Shown here: positions 7,543 to 15,915 of the stretch, piece after piece
Numbering within the stretch: the first letter of the stretch is position 1
Layout of the letters: every line of letters begins with the position of its first letter
Source of the DNA: Corynebacterium alimapuense
GTDB taxonomy: Bacteria; Actinomycetota; Actinomycetes; Mycobacteriales; Mycobacteriaceae
Assembly: GCF_003716585.1 (NCBI RefSeq)
Contig: NZ_PTJO01000005.1
Span: 310,001-374,000, forward strand
Reading direction: 5' to 3'
Length of the DNA stretch: 64,000 nt
The notes under the pieces: generated by a model
Databases searched by the model: none
The model's input: only the letters and a program-made list of their open reading frames with translations
What the model was told of the DNA's origin: nothing
Translations under genes and position numbers: made by a program

Positions 7543-8841
7543 TTAGTTGAGCTTCCACTCCTCCAGGCCGTCGTAGAGCGGGTACCGCTCGGTCAGCTTG
7601 GCCACACGGCCGCGCAGAGCCTCGATGTCGGCGTTGGCACCAGTGGCCAAAGCGGTACCGATGATGTCGGCGACCTCAGTGAAGGCCTGGGCATCGAAGC
7701 CACGGGTAGCCAGTGCCGGGGTGCCAATCCGCAGACCGGAGGTGACCATCGGCGGGCGGGGATCATTCGGGACGGCGTTACGGTTAACCGTGATGCCGAC
7801 CTCATGGAGCAGATCCTCGGCCTGCTGGCCGTCCATCTCGGAGTTGCGCAGATCAGCGAGCACCAGGTGGACGTCGGTGCCTCCGGTGAGCACATCAACG
7901 CCAGCTGCTTGGCAATCCTTGGCCATCAGGCGCTCAGCGAGGATCTGTGCGCCCTCGATGGTGCGAGCTTGGCGCTCACGGAAGTCTTCGGTGCCAGCGA
8001 CCTTCAAGGCCACTGCCTTGGCAGCGATGACATGCATTAAGGGGCCGCCCTGCTGGCCGGGGAAGACTGCGGAGTTGAGCTTTTTAGCCCACTCCTGCTT
8101 CGCCAGGATCAAGCCGGAACGCGGGCCGCCGAGCGTCTTATGCACGGTGGTGGAGACAACATCCGAGTACGGCACCGGGGAGGGGTGCAGACCGGCGGCA
8201 ACCAAGCCGGCGAAATGCGCCATGTCGGTCCACAGCAGGGCCCCGACCTCATCAGCGATGGAACGGAAGGCAGCGAAGTCGATGGTGCGCGAGTATGCAG
8301 ACCAACCAGCGATGAGCACCTTCGGGCGCTCGATCAGGGCCTGCTCACGCAGACGGTCCATATCGATGCGCATGGTTTCCGGATCAACCTCATAGGCAGC
8401 AACTTCGTAGAGCTTGCCGGAGAAGTTGAGCTTCATGCCGTGGGTCAGGTGACCACCATGAGCCAGGGACAGGCCCATGATCTTGTCGCCCGGGCTAGCC
8501 AGAGCATGCAGGACAGCGGCGTTGGCCTGGGCACCGGAGTGCGGCTGAACGTTGGCGTACTCAGCGCCAAAGAGCTCCTTGGCACGGTTGCGAGCGAGAT
8601 CCTCGATGACATCGGCGTTCTCGCAGCCACCGTAGTAGCGGCGCCCCGGGTAGCCCTCCGCATACTTGTTGGTAAATACCGAACCCTGTGCCTGCAGCAC
8701 AGCGCGCGGTACGAAGTTTTCGGAAGCGATCATCTCAAGGGTGTCTCGCTGACGGTGCACCTCACCGTTGATGGCGGCAGCCACCTCCGGGTCGAGCACG
8801 GACAGTTCCTGGTAACGCAGATCATCGGATGCGTAAGTCAT
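7543..8841 (-). CDS. glyA: Serine hydroxymethyltransferase
   Basis: 432 residues from ATG at 8841. It interconverts serine and glycine with tetrahydrofolate, using PLP. Visible motifs: [35 protein letters not shown], the PLP-lysine segment [15 protein letters not shown] and the C-terminal [15 protein letters not shown]. As I recall the C. glutamicum protein, it begins at the equivalent of [11 protein letters not shown], so ATG 8841 is preferred; an in-frame GTG at 8874 adds 11 residues and has a nearer AGG, so the start is uncertain. Divergent from coaA, and next to the folate genes pabAB-pabC, which suits one-carbon metabolism. Confidence 0.97.
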   Translation of the reverse strand: MTYASDDLRYQELSVLDPEVAAAINGEVHRQRDTLEMIASENFVPRAVLQAQGSVFTNKYAEGYPGRRYYGGCENADVIEDLARNRAKELFGAEYANVQPHSGAQANAAVLHALASPGDKIMGLSLAHGGHLTHGMKLNFSGKLYEVAAYEVDPETMRIDMDRLREQALIERPKVLIAGWSAYSRTIDFAAFRSIADEVGALLWTDMAHFAGLVAAGLHPSPVPYSDVVSTTVHKTLGGPRSGLILAKQEWAKKLNSAVFPGQQGGPLMHVIAAKAVALKVAGTEDFRERQARTIEGAQILAERLMAKDCQAAGVDVLTGGTDVHLVLADLRNSEMDGQQAEDLLHEVGITVNRNAVPNDPRPPMVTSGLRIGTPALATRGFDAQAFTEVADIIGTALATGANADIEALRGRVAKLTERYPLYDGLEEWKLN

Positions 8842-8961
8842 TGGCGGGTCAGCTAGCCTTTCGGAAGTATTCACGGCATTCGCCTGTGGAGCTTACCTTC
8901 CTCTTTGCCAACCGCACCCCTGAACCCTCAGCTGGTATGTGCCTGGTGCCACAATAGGACT

Positions 8962-9888
8962 ATGGCTCGCCCCAAGGACAGCACCCCTTACGTGGATTTC
9001 GATCGTTCATCTTGGCGCGCTCTGCGCAATTCAATGCCTCAGGTTCTCCACGAAGACGAGCTCGCTCAGCTGCGCGGAATCGGTGTCAACATTGATCTCG
9101 GCGAAGTCGCAGAAGTCTATCTGCCCCTCTCACGATTGATCCACTTGCAGGTTGCTGCACGTCAGAAGCTTATCGCCGCTACCGAAACCTTCTTAGGCAG
9201 CTCTTCTGGGCATGTTCCCTTCATCATCGGCGTTGCCGGTTCCGTGGCAGTAGGAAAATCCACCACGGCCCGATTGCTCCAAGCGCTGCTCCAAGGATGG
9301 GAATCTCATCCTCATGTCGATCTGGTGACTACCGACGGATTCCTACTACCCGCGGTAGAGCTCAACGCCCGCGGATTGATGAATCGAAAGGGCTTTCCCG
9401 AGTCCTACGACCAACGATCCCTGTTGAGATTTGTCACCGAGGTCAAATCTGGCAGCCCCCACGTTGATGCCCCAGTTTATTCCCATCGACTCTACGACCG
9501 AGTGCTCGATGAAGTTCAGACTATCTCCCAGCCGGACATCCTCATTCTCGAAGGGTTGAATGTCCTGCAGACCGGACCGACGCTGATGGTCTCAGATCTA
9601 TTCGACTTCTCCGTCTATGTCGATGCCCGCACCGCCGATATCGAGCAGTGGTACATCGACCGATTCTTAGAGCTGCGCAGAACGGCTTTTAGGGAACCCG
9701 GCGCCCATTTCGGCCACTACGCCGACCTAGGAGAAACAGAAACCCGCGCAGCAGCTCGGGAGATCTGGCAGTCGATCAACCTGCCCAATCTGGTGGAAAA
9801 TATTCTGCCCACTCGAGTGCGAGCATCATTGGTGCTGCGCAAAGGTGCCGATCATTTAGTTGAACAGGTTCGGATGCGCAAGATTTAA
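8962..9888 (+). CDS. coaA: Pantothenate kinase, type I
   Basis: 308 residues from ATG at 8962, which begins [13 protein letters not shown]; an upstream in-frame start at 8905 is less likely. Contains the P-loop [21 protein letters not shown] and the substrate segments VTTDGFLLP and [15 protein letters not shown] typical of type I CoaA. It catalyses ATP-dependent phosphorylation of pantothenate, the first step of coenzyme A synthesis. Neighbour order glyA/coaA divergent matches my recollection of other corynebacteria. The stop codon overlaps the stop of the convergent flavodoxin-like gene by 4 bases. Confidence 0.96.
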   Translation: MARPKDSTPYVDFDRSSWRALRNSMPQVLHEDELAQLRGIGVNIDLGEVAEVYLPLSRLIHLQVAARQKLIAATETFLGSSSGHVPFIIGVAGSVAVGKSTTARLLQALLQGWESHPHVDLVTTDGFLLPAVELNARGLMNRKGFPESYDQRSLLRFVTEVKSGSPHVDAPVYSHRLYDRVLDEVQTISQPDILILEGLNVLQTGPTLMVSDLFDFSVYVDARTADIEQWYIDRFLELRRTAFREPGAHFGHYADLGETETRAAAREIWQSINLPNLVENILPTRVRASLVLRKGADHLVEQVRMRKI

Positions 9889-10412
9889 CCCCTAGTTGCC
9901 GACAGTGCCCAGTCCACGACTGGGTCCAACTCCGCTAGATCCACTCGGTCAATGTCTCGGTCATAGTCAGCGATCATGGCGTGTTCATTGGCTGATTTGT
10001 TTGGCTTGAGCCGCAAAGAACCCACGATCGCGCGCATAATATTGCGGTGTTTGCCACTGAGCGTTGAATAGTTCAGTCGGCCTGGCAAATAAAACCTAGT
10101 CACTGTGGCCGCTTTGCGTCCCAATAATGAGGCGCAACGATCTTTCGACCGAGCTTCCTCAGCCAAAGTCATACCCACCGCACATACTGCAACTGGCCGG
10201 TCACCGAGGTCGTTGTGTTTTAAAAAGTCGGCGGCGGCCATCGAAGGCCCATGCACGGGAGATAACAAAATAAGTGGATCTGTACCACCGATCTCACACT
10301 GCGAGGCATCAGCGGGAATCTCCTGCGCGGTGGTGCCCAGACGCTGGGCTAATGCGCGAGCATAATCTCCGGTGGACCCATAAAAGGACTGATAGAAAAT
10401 CGTGGCGGGCAC
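9885..10412 (-). CDS. Flavodoxin-like domain protein
   Basis: 175 residues from GTG at 10412, chosen for the AAGGAG 9 bases upstream. The N-terminus [22 protein letters not shown] is the phosphate-binding strand-loop-helix of flavodoxin-fold proteins, and [18 protein letters not shown] resembles the second FMN-contact loop. A role as a small flavoprotein (menaquinone-dependent protoporphyrinogen oxidase-like or electron carrier) is possible, but no specific function can be assigned. It lies just downstream of uppS on the same strand, about 45 bases after the uppS stop region, and may be cotranscribed with it. Confidence 0.7.
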   Translation of the reverse strand: MPATIFYQSFYGSTGDYARALAQRLGTTAQEIPADASQCEIGGTDPLILLSPVHGPSMAAADFLKHNDLGDRPVAVCAVGMTLAEEARSKDRCASLLGRKAATVTRFYLPGRLNYSTLSGKHRNIMRAIVGSLRLKPNKSANEHAMIADYDRDIDRVDLAELDPVVDWALSATRG

Positions 10413-10458
10413 TGTGGTGGTCTCCTTAAAAGCACCTAAAGACTTCAAGAGTCTCTTG

Positions 10459-11223
10459 CTATTTACCAAACCTGCGGCTTCGCCCGGAATATTCGCGCAA
10501 GGCGCGCAAAAAATCGACCCGGCGAAATGCTGGCCAATAGGTATCAGTGAACCAAATCTCCGAATAGGCAGCCTGCCAGAGCAAGAACCCCGAGAGCCGC
10601 TGTTCTCCCGAGGTCCGGATTACTAGATCTGGATCAGGCTGGCCGGAGGTGTAGAGATAGGTGGAAAGCGAATCTACCGTGATCTTCTCCGCGATCTCTT
10701 CCACTGCGGTGCCAGCCGCTGCTTCTTCGACAATCAGCGCCCGCATGGCATCGACGATTTCTTGGCGGCCGCCGTATCCCACCGCGATATTGACTGTCAC
10801 TCCGTCGCAATCTTTCGTCGGCGCAGCCGCAGCTCGCAAACGATCGGCGAAGTGGTCCGGCAAAAGATCCAAATGTCCTACTAGACGAACAGCGCAGTTG
10901 TATTCATTGGTTGCTAGCTCATCAACAAGATCACCGATAATCTCGAACAAGTCTTGGAGCTCATGGTCCTCGCGCCGAAGGTTTTCCGTTGACAACAAAT
11001 ACACCGTGACGATCTCGACATCAGTGTCCGCACACCAATTGACCATTTCACTGATCTTCCGTGCACCCGCGAGATGACCCAAACTGATATCGGTGTGCCC
11101 GGCCTGTTTGGCCCATCGACGGTTGCCATCAGCCATGATGGCGACATGCTTGGGCTGCCGCGCGCCTTTAAGCTCGCGGAGCAACCGAGCTTCGTACAGA
11201 GGATAAAGCAGGCGGGACAGCAT
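10459..11223 (-). CDS. uppS: Isoprenyl (decaprenyl/undecaprenyl) diphosphate synthase, cis type
   Basis: About 254 residues. Motifs of cis-prenyltransferases are clear: HVAIMADGNRRWAKQ with the catalytic Asp and FPP-binding NRRWA, then TVYLLSTENLRR, and the C-terminal DPDLVIRTSGEQRLSGFLLWQAAYSEIWFTD. It makes the long-chain polyprenyl phosphate precursor needed for peptidoglycan and arabinogalactan. The start is either GTG 11226 or ATG 11223; the AGGGGA lies very close to both. Product chain length cannot be inferred. It sits between aroF and the flavodoxin-like gene on the same strand; the gap to aroF is about 10 bases, suggesting an operon. Confidence 0.94.
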   Translation of the reverse strand: MLSRLLYPLYEARLLRELKGARQPKHVAIMADGNRRWAKQAGHTDISLGHLAGARKISEMVNWCADTDVEIVTVYLLSTENLRREDHELQDLFEIIGDLVDELATNEYNCAVRLVGHLDLLPDHFADRLRAAAAPTKDCDGVTVNIAVGYGGRQEIVDAMRALIVEEAAAGTAVEEIAEKITVDSLSTYLYTSGQPDPDLVIRTSGEQRLSGFLLWQAAYSEIWFTDTYWPAFRRVDFLRALREYSGRSRRFGK

Positions 11224-11235
11224 CACTCCCCTAGT

Positions 11236-12348
11236 CTAACCTTGCTGTGCTTGGCGTCGTTCACGCACCGCAGCTGCTAGGTCGGCTAAGAGGTCGGTGG
11301 TGGTATCGAAATCCATACAAGCATCGGTCACCGACTGGCCGTAAACCAATCCTTCACCACCGTTGACCTTGAGTTTCTTTGGATCTAGTGGCTGCGCCCC
11401 AGCGACTAAGAATGATTCCATCATCACTCCTGCAATAGCGGAGTCACCAGCGGCAACCTGCGCTGAGATATCAGCGATCACTTCTGCCTGACGGTGGTGG
11501 TCCTTTCCAGAATTCGCATGCGAGGCATCCACCATCAGCCGTGGTGCCTGTCCACGTTCGCCCAGCTTCTCGACGGCCGCGGCTACCGAAGCGGCATCGA
11601 AATTCGGCCCCCCAGTGCCTCCTCGAAGAATGATGTGGCAATTAGAGTTACCTGCGGTCTCCACGACCGAAGGCCGGCCTTGATCCGAGGTGCCGAAGAA
11701 GAAATGTGGTTTTGCGGCAGCCGATACTGCATCGAGTGCTACCTGAGTATTTCCATCGGTCCCGTTTTTGAAACCAATCGGCATCGACATCCCCGAGGCC
11801 AGCTGCCGGTGCACTTGAGATTCGGTAGTACGCGCTCCGATTGCACCCCAGGACACGGCATCGGCGTAGTACTGCGGGGAATTTGGTTCGAGGAACTCAC
11901 ACGCTGCCGGCAGATCGAGGTTGACGATCTCAGTCAGCACCTTTCGAGCCAACTGCAGGCCGTGATGAACGTCGTAAGTGGCATTGAGGTCAGGATCATT
12001 GATGAGCCCTTTCCAACCAACGGTGGTGCGTGGCTTTTCGAAGTACACCCGCATCACTATCTTGAGATCATTCGCCAACAACCTGGCCAACGGGGAAAGT
12101 CGGTTAGCGTAGTCAGCCGCTGCTACCGGGTCATGGATGGAGCACGGACCGACCACAACGACCAAGCGATCATCGTCACCAGCGAAGATATCAGCGATTT
12201 CCTGCCGATCACGTTCCACCTTCGCTACTTGCTCCGGTGCCAGCGGCAAGTCCGCCTGTACCTGCTCTGGGCTGGGGAGCTCATGGAAAGCACGCACTCG
12301 ACGGTTCGACGTAGATGGCGAATCAGCTAGGGATACCGGTGTACTCAT
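11236..12348 (-). CDS. aroF: 3-deoxy-D-arabino-heptulosonate 7-phosphate synthase, type I
   Basis: 370 residues. Type I DAHP synthase motifs: VVVVGPCSIHDPVAAADYA, MRVYFEKPRTTVGWKGLINDP (split across the text here as MRVYFEKPRTTVGWKG), GARTTESQVHRQLASG, and the metal-binding DASHANSGKDH near the C-terminus. It condenses phosphoenolpyruvate and erythrose 4-phosphate, the entry to the aromatic pathway. The 5' leader contains a small ORF with Phe-Tyr-Phe codons and a terminator hairpin, so expression is probably set by attenuation in response to charged tRNA-Phe/tRNA-Tyr. The N-terminal extension of about 60 residues is usual for feedback-regulated enzymes. Confidence 0.96.
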   Translation of the reverse strand: MSTPVSLADSPSTSNRRVRAFHELPSPEQVQADLPLAPEQVAKVERDRQEIADIFAGDDDRLVVVVGPCSIHDPVAAADYANRLSPLARLLANDLKIVMRVYFEKPRTTVGWKGLINDPDLNATYDVHHGLQLARKVLTEIVNLDLPAACEFLEPNSPQYYADAVSWGAIGARTTESQVHRQLASGMSMPIGFKNGTDGNTQVALDAVSAAAKPHFFFGTSDQGRPSVVETAGNSNCHIILRGGTGGPNFDAASVAAAVEKLGERGQAPRLMVDASHANSGKDHHRQAEVIADISAQVAAGDSAIAGVMMESFLVAGAQPLDPKKLKVNGGEGLVYGQSVTDACMDFDTTTDLLADLAAAVRERRQAQQG

Positions 12349-12403
12349 GGTGTGAGGGCCTTTCTAGGGCGAGGGGGATGAGCTGGAGAAGTTGTCCAAC
12401 AAC

Positions 12404-12449
12404 GAAAAAGCAGCCCCTCGACCCGATTTCTCGGGGAGGTGCTGCTTCT
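12404..12449 (-). terminator. aroF attenuator terminator
   Basis: On the minus strand an AGCAGC...GCTGCT stem with an inner CCCCGA/TCGGG helix is followed by TTTTTC at 12409-12404, about 60 bases before the aroF ATG. It lies after the aroR leader ORF, so it is placed to stop transcription when the leader is translated without pausing. Confidence 0.85.
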
Positions 12450-12539
12450 AGGTTCCGGGGTATGTTCGCCGGTTTAGGTGCTTGGTTTAGGCAGGCACAA
12501 CGGCGAGGTCATGGTGACTGCGACACAGTCCCGGAACCT
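12450..12539 (-). promoter_or_regulatory. aroF leader: 10-bp long-range pairing segments
   Basis: AGGTTCCGGG (12450-12459, plus strand) is exactly complementary to CCCGGAACCT (12530-12539). One arm lies within the aroR leader ORF, at the Glu-Val-Pro-Gly codons right after the Phe-Tyr-Phe codons; the other abuts the terminator. A ribosome stalled at the aromatic codons would sit on or next to the first arm and change the folding of the leader. Base pairing is seen directly; the switching role is inference. Confidence 0.7.
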
Positions 12540-12567
12540 CACCAAAATAAAATCGTCTAACGAACAT
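12487..12567 (-). CDS. aroR: AroR leader peptide of aroF attenuator
   Basis: A 26-residue ORF upstream of aroF, reading MFVRRFYFGEVPG and ending VVPA. It has Phe at positions 2, 6 and 8 and Tyr at 7, i.e. the block Phe-Tyr-Phe at codons 6-8. A candidate -10 TAGAGT lies 7 bases before the ATG, so the transcript would be leaderless. Downstream are a 10-bp pairing segment and a terminator. A Phe/Tyr leader named aroR has been described before aroF in C. glutamicum; the arrangement here agrees. The peptide itself is not expected to have a function other than reporting Phe/Tyr-tRNA charging. Confidence 0.8.
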   Translation of the reverse strand: MFVRRFYFGEVPGLCRSHHDLAVVPA

Positions 12568-12573
12568 GCCTTT

Positions 12574-12579
12574 TACTCT
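12574..12579 (-). promoter_or_regulatory. Candidate -10 element of aroR-aroF
   Basis: Minus strand TAGAGT fits the corynebacterial TANANT -10 pattern and ends 7 bases before the aroR ATG, so transcription would begin at or next to the start codon. No convincing -35 is seen. Confidence 0.5.
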
Positions 12580-12591
12580 AACACGTGTGGT

Positions 12592-12909
12592 TTAGAGCCA
12601 GCCTTCTTTTCTCCGGTCCAACAGCCCAGCCTCGGACATGGCCGCGTCCACTGCTTGTTTATCAAACACATCCAGGCCATGCTCTTCCGCGAAGATCCGG
12701 CGACGGTTGTATCGGCTGTAACGACGATGGAACGCCCATCCGAGGAAGATAACAGCCACACCCAATACTGCAAGAATAAGCAGCCCGATCGGAGATGCCT
12801 TGCCAAATTCAGGGCCCAAAGGACCGCCGTCTTGTTGCTGGGCAAAGATCATGGCAGATTGCGCATGTAGTGCCACCGCTGAAAGGTGGTCGATGACGGG
12901 GAGATACAC
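12592..12909 (-). CDS. Small single-pass membrane protein
   Basis: 105 residues, GTG start. One clear membrane segment at about 41-59 (IGLLILAVLGVAVIFLGWAFH) is followed by a basic stretch (RRYSRYNRRRIFAEEHGLDVFD), so the C-terminal part is probably cytoplasmic. No family recognised. It follows mca by 15 bases on the same strand and is likely cotranscribed with it. An alternative start at ATG 12852 would remove the first 19 residues, a weakly hydrophobic stretch. Function unknown. Confidence 0.65.
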   Translation of the reverse strand: MYLPVIDHLSAVALHAQSAMIFAQQQDGGPLGPEFGKASPIGLLILAVLGVAVIFLGWAFHRRYSRYNRRRIFAEEHGLDVFDKQAVDAAMSEAGLLDRRKEGWL

Positions 12910-12924
12910 GAGGGATGACTCTTC

Positions 12925-13827
12925 CTATTTACCGATGGATTCTTCGGAACTATCAAGATACTCCGGTCCGATACCTGCGAACAGGTCATCTTCCGGCAAT
13001 GAGGTGGAAACCCGAGTCTTGGCCAATTCAAATTCCTCGGTCGGCCACACTTGCTGCTGGACTTCTACTGGCGTGGCGAGGAAAGCCCCGGCTGGGTCGA
13101 TCTGCGTGGCATGCGCCAGCAGCGCACTATCTCGATTCGGGAAGAACTCGGCGCACTCCACCTGAGTGGTCACCCTAGCCATGATATCTGCAGGGTTGCG
13201 CTCCCAACGCTCCAGCATTGGCCCATAGGGACTGGGTTTTCCTTCAGCTAGCAGTCGCTCATGGAACAAGCGCATGCGCTGACGGACAAAACCGTGGGTG
13301 TAGTAGAGCTTCAACGGAGTCCAAGCTTGACCAAGCTCGGGGGCAAACTCAGCATCTCCGGCCTGCTCCCAGGCGATCATCGATGCCTCATGCACCTTCA
13401 GGTGGTCCGGGTGCGGGTAACCGCCGTTTTCATCATAAGTAATGATCGCATGCGGGCGGAAGCTCCGGATGACCTTAACAAATTCTCGGGCCACCATCTG
13501 ACCGTCTTCCAAAGCGAAACAGCCCTGCGGAAGCGGTGGCAACGGGTCCCCTTGGGGAAGCCCAGAATCCATGTGGCCTAGCCATACATGCTCTACCCCC
13601 AGGGCTTCGGCGGAAGCAGCCATTTCCTCGCGACGAATTTCCACCATATTTTCCAATACACCAGGGCGATCCATGGCGGGATTGAGAATATCGCCGCGCT
13701 CGCCTCCAGTGCAGGTCAACACCATGACACGATTGCCCTCGGCGGCGTACCTGGCGGTAGTGGCCGCCCCTTTGGAGGCCTCGTCGTCGGGGTGGGCGTG
13801 GATCGCTAGAAGTCGGAATCCGCTCAC
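12925..13827 (-). CDS. mca: Mycothiol S-conjugate amidase
   Basis: 300 residues, GTG start. Zinc-binding motif HAHPDDEASKGAAT near residue 10 and the later HPDHLKVHEAS define the LmbE/PIG-L deacetylase family; GGERGDILNPAM and the extended C-terminus match Mca rather than the deacetylase MshB. Mca cleaves mycothiol conjugates of electrophiles to release a mercapturic acid and GlcN-inositol, a detoxification step confined to mycothiol-producing actinomycetes. It diverges from a DUF4307 gene and greA, an order I recall as conserved in corynebacteria and mycobacteria. Confidence 0.94.
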   Translation of the reverse strand: MSGFRLLAIHAHPDDEASKGAATTARYAAEGNRVMVLTCTGGERGDILNPAMDRPGVLENMVEIRREEMAASAEALGVEHVWLGHMDSGLPQGDPLPPLPQGCFALEDGQMVAREFVKVIRSFRPHAIITYDENGGYPHPDHLKVHEASMIAWEQAGDAEFAPELGQAWTPLKLYYTHGFVRQRMRLFHERLLAEGKPSPYGPMLERWERNPADIMARVTTQVECAEFFPNRDSALLAHATQIDPAGAFLATPVEVQQQVWPTEEFELAKTRVSTSLPEDDLFAGIGPEYLDSSEESIGK

Positions 13828-13964
13828 AGAACTTCGCTTCCTTCCATCAGGGCACAGGCGGGCATGAACCTCTTCTATCTTAGTAGGTCCACCATGCAGG
13901 CGGTGTAATCCGGCCGTCCGTTAGGATGAAGTCATCAGGCCCGTTGATGTCACAGAGGTAAAAG

Positions 13965-14417
13965 ATGAGCACTCCCGCCAATCGCCCGGCTTCCCGCTAC
14001 GGCACCTCCGAGTCTGCCTCTCCCATCGGGCAACCGAAAGGGATCGCCAGCAAAGTCGTCGCCATCGGCGGAGTCATTCTCATGGTGGCAATAATCATCG
14101 CGGTTGGCCGCTACATCATCAACCGCGAAGACCAAGCAGTCTCAATCACCATGGCTTCGCATGAGCGAGTCGACGATTCCACAATGCGTTTGTGGGTGGA
14201 TGTCACCCGCGATGACACCACCGTGCCGTCCTATTGCATTGTCACCGCAATCGATTACTCCATGGCAGAGGTCGGACGCAGGGAGCTACTGATTCCCACC
14301 GGCGGAAATGCTGTGCAGCGCATCCAAGTAGACATCCCTTCCCGTGACCTCCCAGTCTCCGGTGGCGTCTATGGCTGTTCGACCACGATTCCCAGTCATA
14401 TGCTGTTCAGTGAGTAG
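13965..14417 (+). CDS. DUF4307 membrane-anchored protein
   Basis: 150 residues. One N-terminal membrane segment (about 28-48, SKVVAIGGVILMVAIIIAVGRYI) and then an extracytoplasmic beta-rich domain with VDDSTMRLWVDVTRDD and two cysteines (YCIV, YGCS). Length, topology and position between mca and greA fit the DUF4307 family of actinobacteria, whose function is not known to me. Divergent from mca. Confidence 0.8.
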   Translation: MSTPANRPASRYGTSESASPIGQPKGIASKVVAIGGVILMVAIIIAVGRYIINREDQAVSITMASHERVDDSTMRLWVDVTRDDTTVPSYCIVTAIDYSMAEVGRRELLIPTGGNAVQRIQVDIPSRDLPVSGGVYGCSTTIPSHMLFSE

Positions 14418-14556
14418 CCGACGCTAGTAAGCAATGCCTTTGTGTTAAAATGCCTGATAATCGATCACTCCGGTGGGTCAAGCTCGGGGGCACACGGCTT
14501 TCACCGTCGGTAACCGCGCCCTGCTCACCGGACACGCAGGGAAGGCACGCAAACGC

Positions 14557-15075
14557 ATGGCAGAATCCAAGCAGTACATCACTCCGGAGACCAAGGCGAA
14601 GCTGGAGTCTGAGCTTCAGGCGCTCATTGACAATCGCTCGGCCGTCGCCGCCGAGATCAACGAACGGCGCGAGGAGGGTGACCTCAAGGAGAACGCTGGC
14701 TACGATGCGGCGCGTGAAATGCAGGATCAAGAAGAGGCCCGCATCAAGCGGATCTCCGAGGTCCTCGCCAACGCCACCACCGAGCGTGAGCACATCGTCG
14801 AGGGCGTTGCGCTGGTTGGTTCAGTCGTTCACGTCTACTACAACGGTGACAAGAACGATAAGGAGACCTTCTTGATCGGCACCCGTGCCGCAGCCTCCGA
14901 TAACAAGGACCTAGAGACCTACTCCGAGCAGTCCCCACTGGGAGCTGCACTGTTGGGTGCACATGAGGGCGAGACTCGTGAATACCACGCCCCCAACGGC
15001 GCACTGTTGACGGTGACCTTGGAGTCCGCTTCCCCCTATGATTCACAACTTGCTGCTACGCCGCGCGAAGACTAG
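14557..15075 (+). CDS. greA: Transcription elongation factor GreA
   Basis: 172 residues from ATG at 14557 (MAESKQYITPETKAKL); the open frame upstream to 14473 is not typical of GreA. The N-terminal coiled coil has NERREEGDLKENAGYDAAREMQ, the acidic tip that reaches the polymerase active site, and the C-terminal FKBP-like domain has SPLGAALLGAHEGE. It stimulates transcript cleavage in backtracked RNA polymerase. Downstream by about 50 bases are two small lipoprotein genes on the same strand. Confidence 0.95.
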   Translation: MAESKQYITPETKAKLESELQALIDNRSAVAAEINERREEGDLKENAGYDAAREMQDQEEARIKRISEVLANATTEREHIVEGVALVGSVVHVYYNGDKNDKETFLIGTRAAASDNKDLETYSEQSPLGAALLGAHEGETREYHAPNGALLTVTLESASPYDSQLAATPRED

Positions 15076-15123
15076 TAAAATCCACTGCATCTTCCCACGC
15101 GATCACCCGGAGGTTTCCTGATT

Positions 15124-15375
15124 ATGACCATCTTCCCTCGCAAGGCCGCCGCTATTGTCGGCACCGCCACTTTGGCGTTGGCCCTGGCTTCCTGCACCCC
15201 GCCGAACGAGAATCCTTCCACTCTCAAGGTGGATACGGCGACTGAGTTCGAAGCTCCTACGATGGAAGAGTCTTCTTCCACCAGCGAAACCACGACGAGC
15301 GAGGCTAACTCCCTCGTTGTTGAGGACACTCTCGTCGGCTCTGAGCTGGAGCCGACTGTGGACTTCGTCGGCTAA
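15124..15375 (+). CDS. Small lipoprotein, paralogue of next gene in signal region
   Basis: 83 residues. A signal peptide (KAAAIVGTATLALALASC) ends in a lipobox with Cys at about 24. The mature part is short, Ser/Thr/Glu-rich and probably unstructured. Bases 15198-15236 are identical to 15461-15499 in the following gene and encode the segment just after the lipobox (PPNENPSTLKVDTAT). No function recognised. GGAGG lies about 10 bases before the ATG. Confidence 0.7.
   Translation: MTIFPRKAAAIVGTATLALALASCTPPNENPSTLKVDTATEFEAPTMEESSSTSETTTSEANSLVVEDTLVGSELEPTVDFVG
15198..15236 (+). repeat. 39-bp exact direct repeat, copy 1
   Basis: Identical to 15461-15499, 263 bp away. It lies in frame in both lipoprotein genes, just after the lipid-modified cysteine. 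Confidence 0.95.
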
Positions 15376-15383
15376 GAACGACT

Positions 15384-15824
15384 ATGCATCTCCACACCAC
15401 CGCCCAGGTTCTCGTCGCTTTCAGCGCCGTCGGCCTGGGCTTCGGTCTATCTGCGTGCAGCCCGCCGAACGAGAATCCTTCCACTCTCAAGGTGGATACT
15501 GCCACAGCGGTTAAAGGCCCCAGCACAACAATGACGAACATAGCCTCCAACATGCCGGGGGTCATCGACTGTGTCGGCACCCCCGAGGTCGCACCAGAGG
15601 AGCTGTCTTTGGACTGCACTGATGACAGTGATCGCATCGTAGATATTGAGTGGTCCGAATGGACTGAGGAAATAGCTTCCGGCACCGCGACTAGGCAAAG
15701 CAGTGATTCTACTGGTGATGTCGATACCAGCGAGGTCACCGTTGAGCTCTCAGACCCGGCATCCGGTGGCAGCGGGCTGGCTTTTAGCACGCTTTTGGTA
15801 GATGGCCAGACGATTATTCTCTAG
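15384..15824 (+). CDS. Lipoprotein of unknown function
   Basis: 146 residues. Signal peptide with lipobox FGLSAC (Cys about residue 25), followed by the same PPNENPSTLKVDTAT segment as the previous gene, then a domain with two cysteines (IDCVGTPE, SLDCTDDSD) that may form a disulfide. The start is 8 bases after the stop of the previous gene, so the two are one transcription unit. Ends before a strong bidirectional terminator. Function unknown. Confidence 0.72.
   Translation: MHLHTTAQVLVAFSAVGLGFGLSACSPPNENPSTLKVDTATAVKGPSTTMTNIASNMPGVIDCVGTPEVAPEELSLDCTDDSDRIVDIEWSEWTEEIASGTATRQSSDSTGDVDTSEVTVELSDPASGGSGLAFSTLLVDGQTIIL
15461..15499 (+). repeat. 39-bp exact direct repeat, copy 2
   Basis: Second copy of the 15198-15236 segment; sequence outside the repeat diverges, apart from the general lipobox pattern. 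Confidence 0.95.
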
Positions 15825-15856
15825 GTGTTGGGTTCGTTAAATCCCCGCCCGAGAAC

Positions 15857-15895
15857 AAAAAGAAGGACCCACAGATAATGTGGGTCCTTCTTTTT
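15857..15895. terminator. Bidirectional rho-independent terminator
   Basis: A 17-bp perfect stem, AAAAAGAAGGACCCACA (15857-15873) and its complement (15879-15895), with a 5-base loop. A-tract and T-tract flank both sides, so it serves the lipoprotein genes and the convergent Bax-inhibitor-like gene. Confidence 0.95.
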
Positions 15896-15915
15896 GAGTT
15901 CTACAGTGCTGTAAA

